Shown piece by piece: positions 52,247 to 59,654 of a stretch of DNA of 64,000 nucleotides. The stretch lies in NCBI GenBank assembly GCA_949294085.1, contig CASFFX010000004.1, forward strand, positions 1-64,000, read 5' to 3'. The translations under genes were made by a program, and so were the position numbers. The stretch's first letter is position 1. Each line of letters begins with the position of its first letter. Source of the DNA: an uncultured bacterium. Its GTDB lineage: Bacteria > Elusimicrobiota > Elusimicrobia > Elusimicrobiales > Elusimicrobiaceae. Below the pieces are notes generated by a model. It had not been told where the DNA came from. It did no database searches and saw only the letters and a program-made list of their open reading frames with translations.

Positions 52247-53032
52247 TCATTTGGTAAACGTTAAGGTTTCGCCGTCTTGCGGAATCCGCACGCGGTCCAA
52301 CCGGTGTTCCTGCACAAACCGGCGCAGGTCTTCCCGTGTAACGGATAGATGACTCACGGTGTCCATATGGCTGGCCACCACCGTGGCCTGAGGGGCATGC
52401 TGTACGACTTGCAGCACATCGTTTTGGTCCATAATCAGGCGGTCGCCGGTGATTACCCGGGCCGCACAGGCATTTACCACCACCACATCCGGCCGGAACT
52501 GTTCCAGCGCGTGGGCTACTTCCGGGCAGAAAATCGTGTCCCCTGCCAAATACAACACGGGTTCCCCCTCCGCCTGCCACACTACGCCCATGGCATCGTA
52601 GGGCATCCCCATTTTGCGGCAAATGGGTTCTATTTTGGTCCGTTCCCCATGCTGCCCGGCCGTTTTATACAGGCGAATCGGTCCATACGCCGTACCGTTC
52701 GTCTCCAACACGTGCACATTCGTAAAGCCCAAGGCGGCGATGGTTTGGCGGTCCGCTTCGGACTGGACAAAAAAGGGCGCCTCTTTAGAAAGAGCGCGGG
52801 CCGCATACTCGTCCCAATGATCCGGATGAAAATGCGTTAAAATGACGGCATCGGTCTGGGCAATTTGTTCCACCGGGCAGGGCAGTTCCGTGCGCGGCTG
52901 GCGGACCTCGCTGTGAAGTGCATTGTCAAAGCCCGGCATGTATTCTTTGGGCCCTAACCACGGGTCCACTAAAAAGCGAATACCTTTGTAAGTTATTTTT
53001 AACGTCGCATTGCGAATTTGTGTCAGTTGCAT
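52247..53032 (-). CDS. Metallo-beta-lactamase-fold hydrolase (UlaG/YtkL-like)
   Basis: 261 residues. The metal motif THFHPDHWD (His67, His69, Asp71, His72), LAGDTIFCPEV and VVASHMDTVSHL complete the metallo-hydrolase site; ITYKGIRFLVDPWLGP is typical for the L-ascorbate-lactonase-like UPF0173 branch. It is cytoplasmic. It is divergent from an HxlR regulator gene that shares its control region, a common pairing in which the regulator senses reactive compounds or stress and controls the enzyme. Substrate unknown. GGAGG ribosome-binding site. Confidence 0.85.
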   Translation of the reverse strand: MQLTQIRNATLKITYKGIRFLVDPWLGPKEYMPGFDNALHSEVRQPRTELPCPVEQIAQTDAVILTHFHPDHWDEYAARALSKEAPFFVQSEADRQTIAALGFTNVHVLETNGTAYGPIRLYKTAGQHGERTKIEPICRKMGMPYDAMGVVWQAEGEPVLYLAGDTIFCPEVAHALEQFRPDVVVVNACAARVITGDRLIMDQNDVLQVVQHAPQATVVASHMDTVSHLSVTREDLRRFVQEHRLDRVRIPQDGETLTFTK

Positions 53033-53051
53033 ATTTCCTCCTACTCACTAT

Positions 53052-53080
53052 AGGATAGGGTTTTTGTGTCTTTTTGGCAA
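53052..53080 (-). promoter_or_regulatory. Promoter of the metallo-hydrolase gene
   Basis: Minus strand TTGCCA (53075-53080), 17 bases, TATCCT (53052-53057), giving a leader of about 12-15 bases with AGGAGG. Confidence 0.65.
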
Positions 53081-53085
53081 GAACG

Positions 53086-53122
53086 TACTTTTTTGTGCAA
53101 TACTTACTTTTTTGTATAATAC
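53086..53122. promoter_or_regulatory. Tandem operator repeats overlapping the hxlR promoter
   Basis: Two near-identical 18-base units, TACTTTTTTGTGCAATAC (53086-53103) and TACTTTTTTGTATAATAC (53105-53122), 19 bases apart. They cover the hxlR -35 TTGTGC (53093-53098) and -10 TATAAT (53115-53120) and abut the -35 of the divergent gene. Known HxlR-family sites also contain TACT half-sites, so this is the probable binding site of the encoded regulator. Confidence 0.65.
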
Positions 53123-53150
53123 TATTAAAATAGCACCTTAGGAAAAAAGG

Positions 53151-53585
53151 ATGAAAACACCTAACAAAGAATACAAATGCCCGCTGGAAGCCACGATGAA
53201 CATCATCGGCGGGAAATACAAAGGCATTATTTTAGGATATCTGATTGGAAGGACATTGCGCTACAACGAGCTGCAAAAACTAATCCCGCAAGCAACGCCC
53301 AAAATGCTGATCCAGCAATTAAAGGAGCTGGAGGCAGACGGTGTGATCGTGCGGAAATTGTACCCGGTCGTTCCGCCCAAAACGGAATATTCATTATCCG
53401 CCCGCGGGCAAACCCTGGTTCCCATTATTTGGGAATTAAATCGCTGGGGAATCCAATATCTGCACGAAGAAAACATCCCCTGCAAATACAACCCGGGCAT
53501 TTTGCCGCCCCCCGGCACAAACAAGCCCGCCAAAACCGCTTCTTCGCACAAAAAACAAACCCGGAACTCAGTTCCGGGTTTCTAA
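53151..53585 (+). CDS. HxlR-family transcriptional regulator
   Basis: 144 residues. The winged helix has the family's CPLEATMNIIGGKYKGIILGYL opening (53,178-53,240) with an N-terminal cysteine (Cys10) that in YodB/HypR relatives senses electrophiles or disulfide stress, then LRYNELQKLIPQATPKMLIQ, LKELEADGVIVRKLYPVVPP and KTEYSLSARGQTLVPII. Binds as a dimer. Divergent from the metallo-hydrolase, with tandem repeats over its own promoter, so autoregulation is likely. The Lys/Pro-rich tail beyond residue 115 is unusual and its last codons lie in a terminator hairpin. Confidence 0.9.
   Translation: MKTPNKEYKCPLEATMNIIGGKYKGIILGYLIGRTLRYNELQKLIPQATPKMLIQQLKELEADGVIVRKLYPVVPPKTEYSLSARGQTLVPIIWELNRWGIQYLHEENIPCKYNPGILPPPGTNKPAKTASSHKKQTRNSVPGF
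53551..53582. terminator. Bidirectional terminator shared by hxlR and tRNA-Gly
   Basis: AAACCCGGAACT / AGTTCCGGGTTT with a 2-base loop. On the minus strand it is followed by GTTTTTTG, fitting a tRNA terminator; on the plus strand it overlaps the last hxlR codons. Confidence 0.8.
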
Positions 53586-53586
53586 A

Positions 53587-53660
53587 TGGAGCGGGCGAAG
53601 AGAATCGAACTCTCGTCTCAACCTTGGCAAGGTCGCGTTCTACCATTGAACCACGCCCGC
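53587..53660 (-). tRNA. tRNA-Gly (anticodon GCC)
   Basis: 74 bases including an encoded CCA. Acceptor GCGGGCG/CGCCCGC, D stem GTTC/GAAC, anticodon arm CGACC-TTGCCAA-GGTTG with anticodon GCC, T arm GAGAG-TTCGATT-CTCTT (one G-U pair), discriminator U. All arms close. GCC reads GGC and GGU glycine codons. Confidence 0.97.
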
Positions 53661-53719
53661 AAAAAACGATTTATTTGCTACCTAAAAATTATAACACATT
53701 TCTCACGCCACACACAAGC

Positions 53720-54616
53720 TTATTTTTTAGCCCGGGCCTTCGCACCGCCCGCTTGGCCGGCCGTCCCCAGCAAGACCGCGGCTATTTTTTTCAAATACGG
53801 GTTTTCCTTCACCGCCACCTGCACGTGGGGGTTGCTGCGCAGTTCATTTAAGTACGGGTTGCCCGCTATCAGCGCGGCGGCCTGTTGGGGTCGGTCGCGA
53901 AAGTATTTGGCGGACTTGCTAATGAGCAAGTAGCTCATAAACCGGCTGCCCGCCACCGTGCGCAGCATTTTTTCGTCGGCCAGTACTTTTTGTACGGTGT
54001 CGCTGTCAAAAAATTCCCGCAAAGCCGCCTGATTTTGGGCCAGTGCCTGCAGCTTCTGCGAATCTTCCAAAAGCGGGGCCACGTCGGGCCGGCTTAAAAA
54101 GGCTTGAATCATATGGTCGTTGGACAATAAATACCGCATTAATTCCGGGTCCTGGATATTGGAGGAAAAATTGGTCGTCAGCGCCCAGGGGGCCGCCCCG
54201 ATAATTTTGTAATTGTCCGGCGTGAAGGATTTGTAGTTAAACCGGCTGATAATAGGCAAGGTAGAACCCAAATTGCTTACCGCTACGTTGCGGTCCTGCC
54301 CTTCCTGCACTTGGATATATGTTACTTGTCCTTTAGAAGGGTCAAATTCCGTGCCGGCCACCGTCAGGCCCTGCAGCTGTTCCGGGTCCAAGGCGGCAGT
54401 TAAATTTTCCGCGCGGTTCTTGGCCGACAGAATAATCAGCAACGTCAATAGCACAAGCGCCACTACGCTCAGTCCCACCCACAGCAACAGGGAATCCTGC
54501 CGTTTTTTGCCCGCTTGGACGGGCGCCGGCCCGGCGGCCTTCTGTTGGGCGGCGTTTTTTTCTTTTCTGTATTGGGCGGGATTACGCAGCAACCGCATCA
54601 ATTCTTCTTTTTTCAT
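53720..54616 (-). CDS. Membrane-anchored protein with STI1-like helical repeats
   Basis: 298 residues. The cytoplasmic N-terminus (MKKEELMRLLRNPAQYRKEK) is basic; one helix LLLWVGLSVVALVLLTLLII (about 44-63) anchors it; the rest should be periplasmic. Residues 155-285 contain at least four tandem units of about 27 residues: DPELMRYLLSNDHMIQAFLS, DSQKLQALAQNQAALREFFD, DEKMLRTVAGSRFMSYLLIS and RPQQAAALIAGNPYLNELRS. They share the L-x-x-L-x-x-N-P-x-x-x-x-x-L-x-x-x-P pattern of STI1/Ubiquilin-like repeats that bind hydrophobic segments. No family I can name. No ribosome-binding site; TACAAT six bases upstream. Confidence 0.78.
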   Translation of the reverse strand: MKKEELMRLLRNPAQYRKEKNAAQQKAAGPAPVQAGKKRQDSLLLWVGLSVVALVLLTLLIILSAKNRAENLTAALDPEQLQGLTVAGTEFDPSKGQVTYIQVQEGQDRNVAVSNLGSTLPIISRFNYKSFTPDNYKIIGAAPWALTTNFSSNIQDPELMRYLLSNDHMIQAFLSRPDVAPLLEDSQKLQALAQNQAALREFFDSDTVQKVLADEKMLRTVAGSRFMSYLLISKSAKYFRDRPQQAAALIAGNPYLNELRSNPHVQVAVKENPYLKKIAAVLLGTAGQAGGAKARAKK

Positions 54617-54622
54617 ACGCTT

Positions 54623-54669
54623 ATTGTAACAAATCTGCCGGGCTTTACCCCGTGTATATCAGGTATAAT
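54623..54669. promoter_or_regulatory. Divergent -10 boxes of the repeat protein and yjbQ genes
   Basis: Minus-strand TACAAT (54623-54628) ends six bases before the ATG at 54616; plus-strand TATAAT (54664-54669) ends eight bases before the ATG at 54678. Neither gene has a Shine-Dalgarno sequence. -35 boxes are weak. Confidence 0.5.
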
Positions 54670-54677
54670 TTAATTAT

Positions 54678-55094
54678 ATGAAATCTTATACGCAATATCT
54701 AACCGTTTGCACCGAAAAACGGTATCAAATCGTCAACATTACGCGCCAAGTGGAAGAAGCCCTGCAAAAAAGCGGCATACAGGAAGGGCTGTGCTTGGTC
54801 AATTCCATGCATATTACTTCCAGCGTGTTTATTAACGATAACGAACCCGGCCTCCACGCGGATTTTTTGCGTTGGGCCGAACGCCTGGCCCCGTACGGGG
54901 TGGACAAATACCAGCACAACCTGACCGGCGAAGACAACGGGGACGCCCACCTCAAGCGTACCCTGCTGGGAAGAGAAGTGGTCGTGGCCGTAACCAAGGG
55001 GCGGCTGGATTTTGGCCCGTGGGAGACCATTTTTTATGGAGAATTTGACGGCCAGCGCAACAAACGGATTTTAATTAAAATTATTGGAGAATAA
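54678..55094 (+). CDS. yjbQ: YjbQ/UPF0047 family protein
   Basis: 138 residues. Family motifs: [20 protein letters not shown], the [11 protein letters not shown] segment, [20 protein letters not shown] and [14 protein letters not shown]. Members have weak thiamine-phosphate synthase activity in vitro; the real role is unsettled. The conserved His and the N-G-D-A-H cluster form the likely active site. It is followed after one base by the thioesterase gene. Confidence 0.92.
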   Translation: MKSYTQYLTVCTEKRYQIVNITRQVEEALQKSGIQEGLCLVNSMHITSSVFINDNEPGLHADFLRWAERLAPYGVDKYQHNLTGEDNGDAHLKRTLLGREVVVAVTKGRLDFGPWETIFYGEFDGQRNKRILIKIIGE

Positions 55095-55095
55095 C

Positions 55096-55482
55096 ATGAA
55101 AAAAACCATCTTTTACCACGACACCGACTGCGGCAATGTGGTCTATTACGCGAACTATTTGAAATATTTTGAAGAAGCCCGCACCCTCTATATGGCGGAA
55201 AAAGGATTCTCCGTACCGGCGCTGATGCAGCGCGGGCTGTATTTTGTGGTAGCGCGGCAGGAAGTGGAATACAAGTATTCCGTGCGCTACGGCGACGTGA
55301 TTGACGTTTCTACCCGGGTGTTGGAAGTGTCCGACATTAAAATCGTGTTTGAAAACATCATCACCAACCAAAACGGCCGTCTTTGCACCAAAGGCAAAAC
55401 CACGCTGGTGTGTGTGAACAGCTCCGGGATGCCCACCTCCATGGGGGCGGACGTAAAAGCCGCCATGGCACCCGCGGCTTAA
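55096..55482 (+). CDS. Hot-dog acyl-CoA thioesterase (YbgC-like)
   Basis: 128 residues from MKKTIFYHDTDCGNVVYYAN; the catalytic D-T-D-x-x-x-V-V-Y-Y-A-N-Y-L-x-x-F-E-E-A-R pattern of the 4-hydroxybenzoyl-CoA thioesterase/YbgC group is complete. The start follows TTGGAGAATAAC at the yjbQ stop. In proteobacteria ybgC sits with tol-pal; here it does not. Likely hydrolyses short or medium acyl-CoA. Confidence 0.9.
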   Translation: MKKTIFYHDTDCGNVVYYANYLKYFEEARTLYMAEKGFSVPALMQRGLYFVVARQEVEYKYSVRYGDVIDVSTRVLEVSDIKIVFENIITNQNGRLCTKGKTTLVCVNSSGMPTSMGADVKAAMAPAA

Positions 55483-55496
55483 CGCTTTGAGACCCA

Positions 55497-55528
55497 CAAA
55501 AAACGGGGCTTTGAAGCCCCGTTTTTTT
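55497..55528. terminator. Bidirectional terminator
   Basis: AAAAAACGGGGCTT / AAGCCCCGTTTTTTT, arms almost in contact (loop TG and neighbouring bases). Lies 15 bases after the thioesterase stop and 15 bases after the convergent coiled-coil gene. Confidence 0.92.
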
Positions 55529-55542
55529 CAGATTGATTGCCG

Positions 55543-55803
55543 TCAAACAATTTTTTCGTTTTCTTCCTTCGCCTTTTCAATCTCTTTGTCCAGCCGGGAC
55601 GCCAAACGCCGCAGCACCGTTTGCGTATTGCGCTTCCACTCCTTCAAACTGCGCAGTTCGCCTTCGGTTTCTTTGAGCTTTTGGACGCTGTCCTCCAGCG
55701 TGCGAAGCTTGGCTTTCAGCGCCGCGTTCTCGCCCTGCATTTGTTTTTGCCGGGCGAGTACCTGCGACACCAAAAGCTCCAACTGTTTGAACTTTTCCTG
55801 CAT
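55543..55803 (-). CDS. Small coiled-coil protein, ZapB-like
   Basis: 86 residues, fully helical with heptads: FKQLELLVSQVLARQKQMQG, LKAKLRTLEDSVQKLKETEG, WKRNTQTVLRRLASRLDKEI. Length and pattern resemble ZapB, which partners ZapA at the division ring, and a ZapA-like gene lies at 59,352-59,654 across pheST. The link is inference. The ATG is 1 base after the pheT stop, with no ribosome-binding site, so it probably relies on coupling. Confidence 0.7.
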   Translation of the reverse strand: MQEKFKQLELLVSQVLARQKQMQGENAALKAKLRTLEDSVQKLKETEGELRSLKEWKRNTQTVLRRLASRLDKEIEKAKEENEKIV

Positions 55804-55804
55804 A

Positions 55805-58189
55805 TTATCTCAATTCCGCACCCACCTGTTCGTGCAGCTGGCGGACAATGCGGTTAAACGCTTCGTCCGTTTCCTGGTCCTTCAGCGTGCGCTGCGGATT
55901 GGAAAACGCCAGCGAGAACGTAACACTCTTTTTGCCGGCGGGCAGGTGTTCCCCTTGATACAAGTCAATCAAGTGGTACGTTATTTGCACGTCCAGCGGC
56001 GTTTTGTCCAACGCGCTGGCAATGCGTTCGTAGGGGACGGATTCGTCCACCACGACGGACAAATCGCGCAGCGACGGCGGGAAAACCGCCACGTCTTTGG
56101 CCGGTTTGAAGTCCCGCGCCGAGAACGCTTTTTCAATCAGCTTCGTGGCAAATTCAAACGCCCACACGTCCTGCGTTTTTACGTTAAACGCTTTCAGCGT
56201 CAGCGGGTGCACTTTGCCAAAGTGGCCAATGGTTTTGCCGTTTAGCACAATGTCCATGCAAATTTTGGGGTGCATATAGACCGGCGCCTTGGCAGACGGC
56301 ACCAAGGTAATGCCTCCCACATCGGCCAGCAGGGCCTGCATCAAACCTTTTAACCAGTAAAAATCCACCGGGCGCAGCGGCGCGGCAAAGAATTTTTCCT
56401 GTTCCAGCGTCCCCGTAATCACCCCGGCCACGCTGTAGCCTTCCACCGGGAAGCCTTTAATAGACTGGAACGTTTTGGTCGTTTCAAACAAAGCCAAATT
56501 GCTGTTGCCAAAGCGCAGGTTGCTTTCCACGTTTTTCAACAGGGCCGGCAGCAACACCGGGCGCATGTAATCCCACCCTTGGGCCAGCGCATTTTTGATT
56601 TTAATGCAGAATTTGGGGTCAAACCCAAACGCTTTGAGTTCTTTTTCTCCCAAGAAATCAATATTCTTGCACTCGCAAAACCCGGCGCCGATTAAGGCCG
56701 CGGCGTATTTTTTGCCCAAGTCTATGCCTTTGGGATTATCGGCAAACGTCAGGCTGGCTTTCGTTTCCGAAACGGGAATCATATCGTACCCGGCAAAGCG
56801 GGCGGCTTCTTCGGCCAGGTCCCACTTGTGGTTCAGGTCGCGGCGGTGCGTGGGGGCTTTGAACGTCCACTTTTCGCCTTCCGCGTGAAATTCCGCCGCC
56901 AGCCGGCCAAAAATTTCTTTCAGCCGTTCTTCGGGAATTTGCGCCCCCAAAATGGCATTAATCTCCGCCGGCGTAAACGTAACGGTGGGGCTTTGATAAG
57001 GCACGGGGTACACGTCCACCACTTCCGAAGCGGTGCCGCCGCAAATCTGCAGGAACAAATCCGTCGCGCGCTGCAAAGCCCGCGTAACGCCTTCAATGTC
57101 CGTACCGCGTTCAAAGCGCTGGGAAGAATCGGACGATACGGCAAACTTTTTGACCGTCTTGTTTACCGTAGGCGGGTTGAAATAGGCCGCTTCAATAAAA
57201 ATATCCTGGGTATCGTCTTGGATTCCGCTGTTTAATCCGCCCATAATCCCGGCCAAGGCGGTGGCTTTTTTCGTATCGGCAATCATCAGGCAGTTGGCGT
57301 TCAGCGTCAGTTCGCGGCCGCCCAAAAGCGTAAATTTTTCGCCTTCCTGCGCGTTGCGCACGATAATTTTGCCGCCTTCCACCTGCCGCAAATCAAACGC
57401 GTGCAGGGGGTTGCCCAGCTCAAACATGACGTAGTTGGTTACGTCCACCAACGCATTTTTGGGGTTGAGCCCCATGGCCGCCAGGCGCTGTTTCATCCAC
57501 TCGGGCGATTCGGCATTTTTGACCCCGCGGATAATCCGCCCCGTATAACGCGGGCAGCCTTCGGGGTTTTGAATTTCCACTTCCAGGGCTTTACCTTCGC
57601 CTGGGATATTTTTCGTTTCGGGCAGTTTAACCGGTTTATTGAGCAAGGCGCCCAATTCCCGCGCCACCCCCAAGTGCGAGAGCAAATCCGGGCGGTTGGA
57701 CGTAATTTCCAAATCAAACAGCGAATCCGGCTTGCCGTACAGGGTGGAAACGTCCGTCCCCAAGGGGAGGTTTTCGTCCAGCACCAAAATACCGCGCGCA
57801 CGGGTTTGCGTCAGACCCAGCTCATCGGACGAGCAAATCATCCCTTCCGATTCTATCCCGCGGATGACGGCCGCTTTCAGCACGTTTTTGCCCAAGCGCG
57901 CCCCCACGCGGGCCAGCGGGACCTTCTGCCCCAAAGCCACGTTGGGCGCACCGCACACCACGCGCTGCGTTTTGCCGCCGCCCAAATCCAGCGTTACCAA
58001 ATGCAAATGGTCGGAATCGGGGTGGTCCTCTATTTTGATAATTTGGGCCACATACACGCCTTCAAAATCGGCGCCCGTCGTTTCCACGGAGGCTACTTCA
58101 ATGCCGAGGTCGGTCAATTTTTTGACGAGTTCTTCGGGAGTCAAATCCAGCTCAATAAAATCTTTCAGCCAAGAGTAAAGTATCTTCAT
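55805..58189 (-). CDS. pheT: Phenylalanyl-tRNA synthetase beta subunit
   Basis: 794 residues, full length. It starts MKILYSWLKDFIELDLTPEE, has the EMAP/tRNA-binding domain (VYVAQIIKIEDHPDSDHLHL, about 48-150), the B3/B4 editing domain (ITSNRPDLLSHLGVARELG and GNPLHAFD), B5 (VTFTPAEINAILGA), the inactive synthetase core (RPVLLPALLKNVESNLRFGN) and the C-terminal anticodon-binding fold (VFPPSLRDLSVVVDESVPYE). The alpha2-beta2 enzyme charges tRNA-Phe and edits Tyr-tRNA-Phe. Confidence 0.96.
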   Translation of the reverse strand: MKILYSWLKDFIELDLTPEELVKKLTDLGIEVASVETTGADFEGVYVAQIIKIEDHPDSDHLHLVTLDLGGGKTQRVVCGAPNVALGQKVPLARVGARLGKNVLKAAVIRGIESEGMICSSDELGLTQTRARGILVLDENLPLGTDVSTLYGKPDSLFDLEITSNRPDLLSHLGVARELGALLNKPVKLPETKNIPGEGKALEVEIQNPEGCPRYTGRIIRGVKNAESPEWMKQRLAAMGLNPKNALVDVTNYVMFELGNPLHAFDLRQVEGGKIIVRNAQEGEKFTLLGGRELTLNANCLMIADTKKATALAGIMGGLNSGIQDDTQDIFIEAAYFNPPTVNKTVKKFAVSSDSSQRFERGTDIEGVTRALQRATDLFLQICGGTASEVVDVYPVPYQSPTVTFTPAEINAILGAQIPEERLKEIFGRLAAEFHAEGEKWTFKAPTHRRDLNHKWDLAEEAARFAGYDMIPVSETKASLTFADNPKGIDLGKKYAAALIGAGFCECKNIDFLGEKELKAFGFDPKFCIKIKNALAQGWDYMRPVLLPALLKNVESNLRFGNSNLALFETTKTFQSIKGFPVEGYSVAGVITGTLEQEKFFAAPLRPVDFYWLKGLMQALLADVGGITLVPSAKAPVYMHPKICMDIVLNGKTIGHFGKVHPLTLKAFNVKTQDVWAFEFATKLIEKAFSARDFKPAKDVAVFPPSLRDLSVVVDESVPYERIASALDKTPLDVQITYHLIDLYQGEHLPAGKKSVTFSLAFSNPQRTLKDQETDEAFNRIVRQLHEQVGAELR

Positions 58190-58201
58190 CGTTTCAAATC
58201 C

Positions 58202-59242
58202 TTAAAATTGTTTGAGTACGCGCAGGTCGTTTTCGTAGAACGTGCGGATGTCTTTGATGTTCAGCATCATCATCGCCAGGCGTTCCACCCCCATGCCAAA
58301 GGCATAGCCGCTGTACTGCTCGGGGTCAATGCCGCAATTTCTAAGCACATTGGGGTGCACCACGCCGGCGCCCAGCATTTCAATCCAGCCGCTGCCTTTG
58401 CACACGTTGCAGCCCTTGCCTTGGCAAAATACGCATTTCACGTCCACTTCCACGCTGGGTTCCGTAAACGGGAAGAAGGACGGACGGAAACGGATTTCCG
58501 CCTTGTCGCCAAAGAGCCCTTTCATAAAAGCGGTCAAATCGCTCTTCAAATCCGCCAGGCTGACGTGTTTGTCCACATACAGGCCTTCAATTTGGTGAAA
58601 CACCGGGCTGTGCGTAGCGTCCAAACTGTCGTTGCGGAAAACCCGTCCGGGCGCCATAATGCGCAGGGGAGGTTTGTGCTTTTCCATATACCGGCTTTGC
58701 ACGTTGGACGTATGCGTGCGCAGCACAAGCGGCATTTTGCCGTCCACAAAAAACGTGTCCTGCGCGTCGCGCGCGGGGTGATGCAGCGGAATATTGAGCA
58801 AATCAAAATTGTGTTTTTCGTCCTCCACCCAGGGGCCTTCGGCCCATTCAAAACCCAGGCGGGAAAGAATCGTCGTCATGCGGTCCTGCGCCACGGAAAG
58901 CGGGTGGCGGTGGCCTTTGGCCACGGGGTAGCCGGGGAGCGTTAAATCCAGGGAAACTTTATTCAGTTCGTCGTTAATTTCTTTGGCGGCAAAAAATTCG
59001 GCTTTTTCGTCCAGCGCGGCAGCCAGTTTGGCTTTCAGGGCATTGCCCAGCGGGCCGGCTTCTTTTTTTTCTTCAATGGAAAAATCTTTCAGGCCTTTCA
59101 AAAGTTCCGTCAGCGCGCCTTTGCGCCCCAGCGAGGCCACGCGCAATTCTTCCACGGCAGCCAAATCGGCCGCTTGGCCGATTTTGGTTTTGTATTCCTG
59201 TTCTATAGACAAACAGGCGGATTTGAATTCGTTGATCGTCAT
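58202..59242 (-). CDS. pheS: Phenylalanyl-tRNA synthetase alpha subunit
   Basis: 346 residues. N-terminal coiled coil (about 1-90), then class II motifs: GHRHPLSVAQDRMTTILSRL, FNFEALN-type region, ARDAQDTFFV, RTHTSNVQSRYM, PGRVFRNDSLDATHSPVFHQ (motif 2), FRPSFFPFTEPSVEVDV and GYAFGMGVERLAMM (motif 3). Unusually, four cysteines in VKCVFCQGKGCNVCKGSG form a possible metal site within the insertion after motif 2. pheT follows after 12 bases. No ribosome-binding site; TATAAT ends seven bases before the ATG. Confidence 0.96.
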   Translation of the reverse strand: MTINEFKSACLSIEQEYKTKIGQAADLAAVEELRVASLGRKGALTELLKGLKDFSIEEKKEAGPLGNALKAKLAAALDEKAEFFAAKEINDELNKVSLDLTLPGYPVAKGHRHPLSVAQDRMTTILSRLGFEWAEGPWVEDEKHNFDLLNIPLHHPARDAQDTFFVDGKMPLVLRTHTSNVQSRYMEKHKPPLRIMAPGRVFRNDSLDATHSPVFHQIEGLYVDKHVSLADLKSDLTAFMKGLFGDKAEIRFRPSFFPFTEPSVEVDVKCVFCQGKGCNVCKGSGWIEMLGAGVVHPNVLRNCGIDPEQYSGYAFGMGVERLAMMMLNIKDIRTFYENDLRVLKQF

Positions 59243-59249
59243 ATATCTT

Positions 59250-59345
59250 ATTATAGTATTTTAAGGGGTTGTATAGGGAATTTTTCCCATTTTTTCGGCG
59301 GTTTTCCCCGCCAAAGCGCACAAACCCGCCGCAAAAAAGTACAAT
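59250..59345. promoter_or_regulatory. Divergent -10 boxes of pheS and zapA
   Basis: Minus-strand TATAAT (59250-59255) ends seven bases before the pheS ATG; plus-strand TACAAT (59340-59345) ends six bases before the zapA ATG. Neither gene has a Shine-Dalgarno sequence, so both mRNAs may be leaderless. No clear -35 boxes; no Phe-tRNA T-box or leader peptide is visible. Confidence 0.5.
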
Positions 59346-59351
59346 ACCTAT

Positions 59352-59654
59352 ATGCCCAAAGACATCGTACAAGTAAAAATCAAACGCATTGCGCTGGATA
59401 TAGAAGCAAACGGGCTGGGCATGGTGGAATTGACCGATTTGGCCGACTCCGTGGAAAAATACATGCTCCAACTGCAGGAAGAGGGCGAAATTGATACGCT
59501 GAAACAAGCGCTGATGGCCGCCCTGCATTTTGCCGCGCTCCATTACCTGCAGAGCCAAAACGAAGGCGGCAAACGCAAGGAAGAGGAATCCCGCGTGGAC
59601 GATTTGATTATCAAATTAAAATCCGCGTTGGACGCGGCCCCCAAAGCATCATGA
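59352..59654 (+). CDS. zapA: ZapA-like cell division protein
   Basis: 100 residues. A short N-terminal strand region (VQVKIKRIALDIEANG) is followed by ELTDLADSVEKYMLQLQEEG and LKQALMAALHFAALHYLQSQ, the ZapA head domain order (leucine-rich strand, L-x-x-x-A-x-x-V-x-x-x-M, T-L-K-x-A-x-x-A-A-L), then a coiled-coil tail. ZapA bundles FtsZ filaments. It overlaps rarA by four bases (ATGA). Confidence 0.72.
   Translation: MPKDIVQVKIKRIALDIEANGLGMVELTDLADSVEKYMLQLQEEGEIDTLKQALMAALHFAALHYLQSQNEGGKRKEEESRVDDLIIKLKSALDAAPKAS

Noticed and set aside
53086-53122. Possible CRISPR-like repeat
   Set aside because: Only two units, adjacent rather than spaced, over a promoter; no cas genes in the window. An operator is the better reading.
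57401-58945. 514-codon plus-strand open frame
   Set aside because: It lies entirely opposite pheT and pheS, both of which show all family motifs; the translation is His/Gln/Arg-rich low-quality sequence typical of an antisense shadow in GC-rich DNA.
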